In this document: one piece after another, positions 1-5,249 of the stretch
Layout of the letters: every line of letters starts with the position of its first letter
Numbering within the stretch: the stretch's first letter is position 1
Translations under genes and position numbers: made by a program
NCBI GenBank assembly: GCA_007695205.1
Contig: REEF01000792.1
Location: 1-5,830, forward strand
DNA: 5,830 nucleotides
From: Planctomycetaceae bacterium
GTDB lineage: Bacteria > Planctomycetota > Planctomycetia > Pirellulales > Pirellulaceae
Direction: 5' to 3'
The notes under the pieces: model-generated
Database searches by the model: none
What the model was told of the DNA's origin: nothing
Seen by the model: the letters and a program-made list of their open reading frames with translations, nothing else

Positions 1-1
1 A

Positions 2-2692
2 CCGTTTGGTGTCGGGGCGATCACCGTTTCGATTCGACCGGACGAATCAACGTGGGCAGCCGACACAGAAGGGGTGTTCCTGCGGGAACGCGATGGTCGA
101 ACCCATTATCCGGTGTTCTCGACCGGAGCCGTGCGGCGGTTGCTGGGCGAAGTGCTGGGCGCGGATGCCCCGGGTGGCGTGCGGCCGGGCGGCCGACTGT
201 TGCGCGGCGGCCTATTGGAGGGGGTGCTCGGGGGTGGCGGCCAGGGGAATCTTGGCTCTTCGACGACGATCCTATTTTTATTTACCGGCACCGATCCGCT
301 GGAATTGACGATTTCATCGCCGACGGCCCAGCGCTTGGTTGTCCGACCTTCCGCTGCCCCGAATCCGCGAGCCTTCGATCGGTTGCTGCAGCGTTGGTGG
401 CGCGAGTTCAACTCGCAGGCTCGTCAACAGGCTCAGCAAGGCGATTTTCCACCCCTGGTCCAGACCTACCTGACAGCGATGCTTTCGCGACGTTTGGAAT
501 TAGCCCCGCCGTTGCTCAGCCGCACGCAGGACACGGCGCCGGGTGAACCGTACGAGACGCTCGAGCTGGTGACGGGGGTGGAAAGCTTGCGTCTGGCGAC
601 GTTACGGCGCAGCACGCTGGGACAAGGCGACCGATCTGAGGGCGTTTTGAGCCCCCTGCCACCCGATCTGCGGTGGAGTCCGCTGCCACCGTTGGAGATC
701 GCCGAAGACGTGGACATCGAGCCGATCGCGATGCGGGTGCCCGAAGAGTGCTTTTATGTCCGGTTCGGCAACTTCGAGAATTATCTCTGGCTGGATCGGC
801 TACAACGAGATTACGGGGGCGATATCAGCCGGATGGTGACACTGCGCGGCTACGATGCCGGGTTGAGCCAGCGGTTTCCTCGACAGTTGGCCTTACGCAC
901 TTCGGCGATGGCCGAGGTGCTGGGTCCGACGATCATCGCGGATGTCGCGTTGATCGGCCGCGATCTTTTTCTCCAGGACGGCCCGGCGTTGGGGGTCCTG
1001 TTTCGCGCCCGCAATACGGGTCTGCTGGGCGCCGACCTGGCTCGACAACGCAGCACAGTCCTGCGAGAAGAACGCGATGCGGGGGCGACCGAGTCCAAAA
1101 TACAGATCGGGGAACGTCAGGTTTCGTTGTTGTCGACACCTGATAATCGAATCCGTTCCTTCTACGTGTCCGACGGCGATTATCATCTGGTCACCACCAG
1201 CCAGACCATCGCGGAGCGGTTTTTGGCCGTCGGCGAACAAGACGGGCTGGGGTCGCTGGGCGTCAGCGACGAATTCCGGCATGCGCGGACCAGGATGCCG
1301 ACCGATCGCGAGGATACGATCTTTGTCTACCTGGGCACCGCGTTCCAGCAAGGGCTGCTCAGTCCCCAATATCAGGTCGAATTGGCTCGCCGTCTGCGAG
1401 CTGCCACGGACCTGGAATTGCTGTTGATGGCCGATTGGGCTGCTGCGGGCGAAGGCCTGGCGTCCGATTCGATCGAGTCGTTAATTCAAGGCGGCTTTCT
1501 GCCGACGGATTTCGGTCGGCGGGTGGACGGCAGCCAACCGATCATCAACGATCAGATGATCGGTGATTCGCTCCGCGGAGCACGCGGCAGTTTCACGCCG
1601 GTGCCGGATATTGTGATCGAGGGCGTTTCGCCCACCGAAGCCGCACGTCTGGCGCGGCAAGCGACGTATTACGAGAGCACTTGGCAGCGCATGGATCCGT
1701 TGATGGTGGGGATCAAGCGATTTGCTTTGGACGGCCCGGACCAGGAACGGATCATCATCGACGCGGAGGTCTCTCCGTTCGTCCAGCAGAAGTATGGACG
1801 GATGGTTTCGCTGATCGGCCCCCCGACCTCGATGCGCATCCAGCCGGCCGAAGGCGACATCATCACGGCCCAGGTCGTCGTTCGCGGCGGACTGCTCTCG
1901 CCGCAGATCCCCGTGCATCACCTGTTCCTGGGCATCCAGGATCACGCTCCGCTGGGCGCCATGCCGCCCAGCGGGCTGTTGGGATACCTGACCTTGCTGC
2001 GAACGACGCCGGGATATCTTGGCGCCTGGCCCAAGCCCGGTTTTTTGGACTGGTTGCCTGTCGGGCTGGGCGGTGGTCCGCCGGACGCGGCGGGCTATTC
2101 GCGAATGTTGTTGGGGGTCTGGCGGCGTCAGTGGCTGGATTTCTCGGCGCTGGCGATGGACCCGACCCTGCTGGCTCATGTGACTCCACAACTGGCTCCA
2201 CAAGAAGTGGCCGATGACGCGCAGATCCGGCTGTATGTCGGCGATGTGTCGCAAGCCGCTCTTCAGGATTGGGTCAAGAACCTGACGTATGGTCGAGCCT
2301 ACTTGGCGTCGTTGGGCAATGCCAAGCTGCTGCATACCATGTCACAGCAACTGGGTATCCCCGGCGATCAGGCGCTGGAGCAGGCCGAGTTTCTTCTGGA
2401 CGCCAACTTGGTCTGTTCCCTGGGTGGCGAATACCAATGGAACGAGCAGCACGGACTTTGGAGTTCTACGGCATGGCTGCCTGGTGGACGCCAGCAACGC
2501 CCGGCAGATTACGCCGCTCCGCTGCTGGACTGGTTCCGCGGACTGGACGCCGAGATGATCATGGTTTCGGACAGCGTGCTGGTAAGTGCGGCGCTGGACC
2601 TGCAGCGAAAGCCGCATGAAAGACCCAAGATCCAGTTGCCGCGGTTCAACCTGTTCGGCGGCGGCAAGAAGGAGCCGGCAGCCGAACCGTGA
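2..2692 (+). CDS. Large uncharacterised planctomycete protein, 5'-truncated by the window edge
   Basis: This is the C-terminal 896 residues of a protein of unknown function, ending at the TGA at 2690-2692. The frame has no stop back to base 2 and reads as ordinary protein (PFGVGAITVSIRPDE...), so the true start lies left of the window. The GTG at 74 is an internal valine. Landmarks, counting from base 2: a Gly-rich stretch at residues 59-86; VPEECFYVRFGNF from residue 246; LLSTPDNRIRSFYVSDGDY from residue 376; IPVHHLFLGIQD from residue 636; and a short basic, Gly-rich tail (FNLFGGGKKEP). There is no catalytic motif and no obvious membrane segment in the visible part. From memory, close relatives of about 1000 or more residues occur across Planctomycetes as hypothetical proteins. 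The DGDYHLVTTS...SDEFRHAR region faintly resembles DUF3352 proteins, which is a weak inference. A missing N-terminal signal peptide would make it an envelope protein, but this cannot be seen. The reading frame is secure; the function is unknown. Confidence 0.93.
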   Translation, partial: PFGVGAITVSIRPDESTWAADTEGVFLRERDGRTHYPVFSTGAVRRLLGEVLGADAPGGVRPGGRLLRGGLLEGVLGGGGQGNLGSSTTILFLFTGTDPLELTISSPTAQRLVVRPSAAPNPRAFDRLLQRWWREFNSQARQQAQQGDFPPLVQTYLTAMLSRRLELAPPLLSRTQDTAPGEPYETLELVTGVESLRLATLRRSTLGQGDRSEGVLSPLPPDLRWSPLPPLEIAEDVDIEPIAMRVPEECFYVRFGNFENYLWLDRLQRDYGGDISRMVTLRGYDAGLSQRFPRQLALRTSAMAEVLGPTIIADVALIGRDLFLQDGPALGVLFRARNTGLLGADLARQRSTVLREERDAGATESKIQIGERQVSLLSTPDNRIRSFYVSDGDYHLVTTSQTIAERFLAVGEQDGLGSLGVSDEFRHARTRMPTDREDTIFVYLGTAFQQGLLSPQYQVELARRLRAATDLELLLMADWAAAGEGLASDSIESLIQGGFLPTDFGRRVDGSQPIINDQMIGDSLRGARGSFTPVPDIVIEGVSPTEAARLARQATYYESTWQRMDPLMVGIKRFALDGPDQERIIIDAEVSPFVQQKYGRMVSLIGPPTSMRIQPAEGDIITAQVVVRGGLLSPQIPVHHLFLGIQDHAPLGAMPPSGLLGYLTLLRTTPGYLGAWPKPGFLDWLPVGLGGGPPDAAGYSRMLLGVWRRQWLDFSALAMDPTLLAHVTPQLAPQEVADDAQIRLYVGDVSQAALQDWVKNLTYGRAYLASLGNAKLLHTMSQQLGIPGDQALEQAEFLLDANLVCSLGGEYQWNEQHGLWSSTAWLPGGRQQRPADYAAPLLDWFRGLDAEMIMVSDSVLVSAALDLQRKPHERPKIQLPRFNLFGGGKKEPAAEP

Positions 2693-2720
2693 GGCAGTGC
2701 TCCGAGTCGTTTTTGGGGGA

Positions 2721-2749
2721 TTGAAATCTTGCTGGGGTGCACGTAGACT
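2721..2749 (+). promoter_or_regulatory. Sigma70-like promoter for the yjbQ-family gene
   Basis: TTGAAA at 2721-2726 matches five of six bases of the -35 consensus TTGACA. TAGACT at 2744-2749 matches four of six bases of TATAAT, including the key T, A and final T. The spacer is 17 bases, the optimum. A start site about 7 bases after the -10 box falls at about 2756, next to the ATG at 2757, so the mRNA would have almost no 5' leader. This fits the lack of a Shine-Dalgarno sequence before that ATG. The call is by inspection only. Confidence 0.6.
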
Positions 2750-2756
2750 CTCCGTC

Positions 2757-3179
2757 ATGAAAACACTCACCAAAGAACTATGGCTGGATGTGCCTCAGCG
2801 GCGGGCGATCGTGTCTCTTCACCGGGAAGTGGAACGATTGGTGGACGAGAGCGGGGTGCAGGACGGCATCGTCTTGGTCAACGCGATGCACATCACCGCG
2901 TCGGTCTTCATCAACGACAACGAATCGGGCCTGCACCACGATTACGAGGTGTGGTTGGAGAAACTGGCGCCGTTCGATGCGTCGCCGAACCGTTACCATC
3001 ATAATCGGACGGGCGAGGACAACGCCGATGCCCACATGAAACGGCAGGTGATGGGACGCGAGGTCGTGGTGGCCATCACCGACGGCAAATTGCACCTGGG
3101 GCCGTGGGAGCACATATTCTACTACGAGTTCGACGGCCGCCGCCGCAAACGCGTCCTGGTAAAGATCCTGGGCCAGTAG
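2757..3179 (+). CDS. yjbQ: UPF0047/YjbQ-family protein (putative secondary thiamine-phosphate synthase)
   Basis: A complete 140-residue protein, the usual length for UPF0047/YjbQ. Family signatures are in order: HITAS at residues 45-49, NDNES at 53-57, a Y-x-H-N motif at 80-83, EDNADAH at 87-93 followed by K95, LGPWEHI at 114-120, and EFDGRRRKRV near the end. His45, His82 and His93 are the conserved pocket histidines as I recall the family. It should be a small soluble cytosolic protein. E. coli YjbQ can give weak thiamine-phosphate synthase activity when ThiE is missing, but the physiological role of the family is unsettled, so the enzyme name should be read as provisional. The start is the ATG at 2757; the frame is open further upstream, but this ATG gives the family N-terminus (MKTLTKELWLDV) and lies just after a promoter. 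No thiamine genes are nearby. It lies 64 bases after the unknown gene and 73 before the peroxiredoxin-kinase gene. Confidence 0.93.
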   Translation: MKTLTKELWLDVPQRRAIVSLHREVERLVDESGVQDGIVLVNAMHITASVFINDNESGLHHDYEVWLEKLAPFDASPNRYHHNRTGEDNADAHMKRQVMGREVVVAITDGKLHLGPWEHIFYYEFDGRRRKRVLVKILGQ

Positions 3180-3208
3180 TTTCCGTGAACGCTCGGCCCA
3201 AGAAGAAC

Positions 3209-3228
3209 GCTGCCGATCGATCGGCAGC
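3209..3228. promoter_or_regulatory. Perfect 20-bp palindrome upstream of the peroxiredoxin-kinase gene
   Basis: GCTGCCGATC is followed directly by its exact reverse complement GATCGGCAGC, with no mismatch or spacer. It is centred about 35 bases before the ATG at 3253 and 40 bases after the stop of the yjbQ-family gene. It could be an operator for a dimeric regulator, or form a hairpin (8-bp stem, TCGA loop) that ends or shields the upstream transcript. There is no T-run after it, so it is not a standard intrinsic terminator. The palindrome is certain; its role is inferred. Confidence 0.6.
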
Positions 3229-3242
3229 CAGGGATCTGATAC

Positions 3243-3248
3243 GGGGGG
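3243..3248 (+). promoter_or_regulatory. G-rich ribosome-binding site for the peroxiredoxin-kinase gene
   Basis: A run of six G residues lies 4 bases before the ATG at 3253 (GGGGGGTAAG then ATG). It can pair with the anti-Shine-Dalgarno end of 16S rRNA and supports this ATG as the start. The upstream yjbQ-family gene has nothing comparable. Confidence 0.5.
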
Positions 3249-3252
3249 TAAG

Positions 3253-4737
3253 ATGACAGTGACAGCAAGAGTTGGCTACCCCGCCCCTGATTTCAAGCTC
3301 CCGTGCGCCGACGCGCGCGATGAACAACGACGCTCGATCAAGCTGGGGGATCATGCGGGGCGTTGGCTGGCCCTGATGTTCTATCCACGTGACTTTTCCT
3401 TCGTCTGTCCCACGGAATTGACGTCGTTCAGCGCCCGCTGTCTCGATTTCGCTCATCGCAATTGCGATCTGCTGGGCATCAGCGTCGACCCGGTGTCCTT
3501 GCATTGGGAATGGTTGCGGACACCGGCCTCCGACGGCGGATTGGGGCCGATGCAGTTCCCCTTGGCATCCGATCCCGAAGGCCGTGTGTGCCGGGATTAC
3601 GGTGTGTGGGACCAGGAGAAGCAGGTCGCCACGCGAGGGCTGTTCCTGATCGATCTGGATGGAATCCTGCAGTATGCGGTCATCCATAACCTGAATGTCG
3701 GCCGTAGCCCGGACGAGGTACTCCGCGTGTTGGATGCCTTGCAGACGGGCGGCCTGTGCGCTGCAAGCTGGACTCGGGCCGACGGGACGATCGATCCGGA
3801 ACGAGCGTTGAAGCCGGGCCGCATTTTGGGCCACTATCGTATCCGGCACCGCTTGGGTGGCGGCACGTTCGGTACGGTCTTCGCCGCCTGGGATCTGCGG
3901 CTGGAGCGAATGGTAGCGCTGAAGGTGCTGAGACGCAATGTGTTGGAATCGCGAGATGCGATCCTGGCCGAGGCTCGGGCGGCTGCCAGGGTGGATCATC
4001 CCCAGGTCTGCACGGTTTATTCGGTCGCCGAACAGGATGGGCTGCCGCTGATCGCCATGCAATACCTGGAGGGTCGGACGTTGGAAGGTTTGATCGAACA
4101 AGGGCTGTCACGCGACGACGCCGACATGCTCGCTCGCCAGATCGCCATGGGGCTGGTCGCCGCTCATTCCCAACAGGTAGTGCACGGCGATTTGAAACCA
4201 GCCAATGTGATCGTCGGACGCGACGGCAATGCCTCCATCCTGGACTTCGGCCTGGCCGGTCAGTTGCATGCGCCCGTCGATGCGTTGGAAAACGTTGCAG
4301 AGCAATCGACGGTAGCCGCATCCGGCGATTTCGCCAACGAGCCCGATCCGGACGAGACGTTGGCCGATCACACGACGGAGGCAGCGGGCCATTGCGGGGT
4401 CACCGGCACGCCGGCGTACATGTCGCCCGAACAGGCGGCCGGCAAGTGTCCGACGGTTGCCAGCGATGTATTCACCTTCGGGCTGATTTGGTTTGAGATG
4501 CTGACCGGCCGATCCGCCCTGTCCGCCGATTCGGTGGTCAGGCTGCTCCGACGACTCCGCAGCGAAGATCTGGCCCCGGAACTGATGATTCAGATCCCCG
4601 CCGCAGACCGTCCGTTGCTGGCCGACATGCTGCAGCGCGATCCCGACCTGCGACCGTCGATGGACCAGGTGCTGGATCGCTTGCCTGCAGGAGCCCCCGC
4701 GATAGCTCGAAACGCGGCGCCCGGTATCGAATCCTGA
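3253..4737 (+). CDS. Fusion protein: typical 2-Cys peroxiredoxin (AhpC/Prx1 type) + Hanks-type Ser/Thr protein kinase
   Basis: A 494-residue soluble protein with two complete enzyme domains. Residues 1-180 are a typical 2-Cys peroxiredoxin: the active site FYPRDFSFVCPTE holds Pro45, Ser49 (usual Thr) and peroxidatic Cys52; Arg128 lies in ATRGLFLID; a GGLG motif is at 95-98; and the resolving Cys169 is in GGLCAASW, matching the family's EVCPxxW. It should reduce hydrogen peroxide or sense it. Residues 194-477 are a protein kinase: glycine loop LGGGTFGTVF (201-210), VALK Lys224, alpha-C Glu240, HGDLKPANV (Asp313, Lys315, Asn318), DFG at 331-333, GTPAYMSPE at 385-393, SDVFTFG with Asp405, and Arg467. 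HGD replaces HRD, so it is a non-RD kinase. The segment from DFG to SPE is 63 residues, about twice normal, with an acidic insert. There is no membrane segment or sensor domain after the kinase. The start is the ATG at 3253 with a G-rich site before it. The single uninterrupted frame argues for a real fusion. Kinase targets are unknown. Confidence 0.95.
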   Translation: MTVTARVGYPAPDFKLPCADARDEQRRSIKLGDHAGRWLALMFYPRDFSFVCPTELTSFSARCLDFAHRNCDLLGISVDPVSLHWEWLRTPASDGGLGPMQFPLASDPEGRVCRDYGVWDQEKQVATRGLFLIDLDGILQYAVIHNLNVGRSPDEVLRVLDALQTGGLCAASWTRADGTIDPERALKPGRILGHYRIRHRLGGGTFGTVFAAWDLRLERMVALKVLRRNVLESRDAILAEARAAARVDHPQVCTVYSVAEQDGLPLIAMQYLEGRTLEGLIEQGLSRDDADMLARQIAMGLVAAHSQQVVHGDLKPANVIVGRDGNASILDFGLAGQLHAPVDALENVAEQSTVAASGDFANEPDPDETLADHTTEAAGHCGVTGTPAYMSPEQAAGKCPTVASDVFTFGLIWFEMLTGRSALSADSVVRLLRRLRSEDLAPELMIQIPAADRPLLADMLQRDPDLRPSMDQVLDRLPAGAPAIARNAAPGIES

Positions 4738-4860
4738 TTTCGTGTCGCGATTGGCGAAAGGCGGGCTGAAGTCACCTCTTCGATCCGCGGGCTTAACCCG
4801 GTCCAGAAAGCGGAGAACACGCTCGCGGCAACCGAATTCACAGCAAAGATCCTGGGCTTC
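4738..4860. other. Intergenic stretch after the kinase gene with a short direct repeat
   Basis: This 123-base stretch follows the kinase stop. GCGGGCT occurs at 4761-4767 and again at 4787-4793, 26 bases apart, the second copy extended into GCGGGCTTAA. The second copy can also form a weak hairpin, CGGG (4788-4791) and CCCG (4797-4800) around CTTAA. There is no T-run, so no clear intrinsic terminator. The kinase frame happens to stay open through this stretch into the small gene at 4861. No promoter was recognised. Confidence 0.4.
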
Positions 4861-5094
4861 ATGCAGCACACCACGCAATTCATGAAACAAACCATCGCCC
4901 AGACGTCCACCTTTTCAAGGGCCGTTCGGTTTCAATTGGTCGACGAGAAGAATCGCCTATTCTCCATCGAGCGTTGGTGTTTCCGAGGTAGCATCGATGA
5001 TTGGATCGACCTGGAATACGTGAAGCCCTTGTCCAAACTGATCAAGAAATGCCTCCCCACCCTGTGTGCCGACGAATTCTACGAATGGGTATAG
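4861..5094 (+). CDS. Possible small hypothetical protein (77 residues, or 70 from the second ATG)
   Basis: I do not recognise this protein. It is rich in aromatic and charged residues (RAVRFQLVDEKN, IERWCFRGSIDDW, CADEFYEWV), has three cysteines, and no membrane segment or signal peptide. In its favour: codons are strongly biased to C or G at the third position like the neighbouring genes, and the composition is that of an ordinary folded protein. Against it: neither ATG (4861 or 4882) has a visible ribosome-binding site, no promoter was found, and the region resembles non-coding spacer on its left side. The frame is the same as the kinase frame and is open from just after the kinase stop at 4737, so it could also be the tail of a longer, decayed gene whose start has been lost. 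It ends with TAG at 5092-5094. Confidence 0.4.
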   Translation: MQHTTQFMKQTIAQTSTFSRAVRFQLVDEKNRLFSIERWCFRGSIDDWIDLEYVKPLSKLIKKCLPTLCADEFYEWV

Positions 5095-5111
5095 GCCCTG
5101 CCAAATCAGCC

Positions 5112-5154
5112 ATCATTTTCCAGTGATCATCTTTCTGCCATCGATCTTTCTGCC
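5112..5154. repeat. Three degenerate tandem units of 14-15 bp
   Basis: The units are ATCATTTTCCAGTG (5112-5125), ATCATCTTTCTGCC (5126-5139) and ATCGATCTTTCTGCC (5140-5154). The last two share an identical 11-base core, ATCTTTCTGCC. They lie between the small hypothetical gene and the convergent amidotransferase gene. I recall similar ATCATTTTTCTGCC-like strings scattered between genes in Rhodopirellula-type genomes, but could not check this. The function is unknown. Confidence 0.55.
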
Positions 5155-5220
5155 CGCTGCCCGTTCGCCCTGAATCGGACAGCTTTCATCCCGACCCCTT
5201 CGCGTCGCATGCCACCGAAC

Positions 5221-5235
5221 TAAGTCCGACACTTA
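5221..5235. repeat. Small inverted repeat in the convergent gap
   Basis: TAAGT (5221-5225) and its exact complement ACTTA (5231-5235) flank CCGAC. The site lies 15 bases beyond the amidotransferase stop codon. The stem is short and AT-rich, with no adjacent T-run, so a terminator role is weak. It may be a fragment of a REP-like palindrome. The rest of the gap from 5155 shows nothing further that I can support. Confidence 0.3.
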
Positions 5236-5249
5236 TTGTTTCGCCGGTC

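Noticed and set aside
74..76. GTG as the start of the large first gene
   Set aside because: The same frame is open to base 2 with ordinary protein sequence, and no ribosome-binding site precedes this GTG; the gene starts outside the window.
1481..2335. 284-codon open frame on the minus strand
   Set aside because: It lies wholly inside the first gene and its Arg/Gln/His-rich product looks like an antisense shadow with no recognisable motif.
2586..2756. Longer upstream start for the yjbQ-family protein
   Set aside because: It would overlap the preceding gene and add a Cys/Ser/Arg-rich tail foreign to the family; the ATG at 2757 gives the normal length.
3209..3228. Intrinsic terminator for the yjbQ-family gene
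   Set aside because: The hairpin is strong but no T-run follows; G-rich DNA comes next, so it was kept as a palindrome of unknown role.
3076..4101. 341-codon open frame on the minus strand
   Set aside because: It is opposite the yjbQ and peroxiredoxin-kinase genes, both confirmed by motifs, and its own product has no family features.
3756..4496. 246-codon open frame on the plus strand inside the kinase gene
   Set aside because: An Arg/Gly-rich out-of-frame shadow of the kinase; no motifs.
4108..4890. 260-codon open frame on the minus strand
   Set aside because: Mostly antisense to the kinase domain; the part beyond the kinase stop (FLDRVKPADRRGDFSPPF) matches nothing I can support.
5112..5154. 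CRISPR array
   Set aside because: Units are 14-15 bp, adjacent with no spacers, and degenerate; no cas genes are present.
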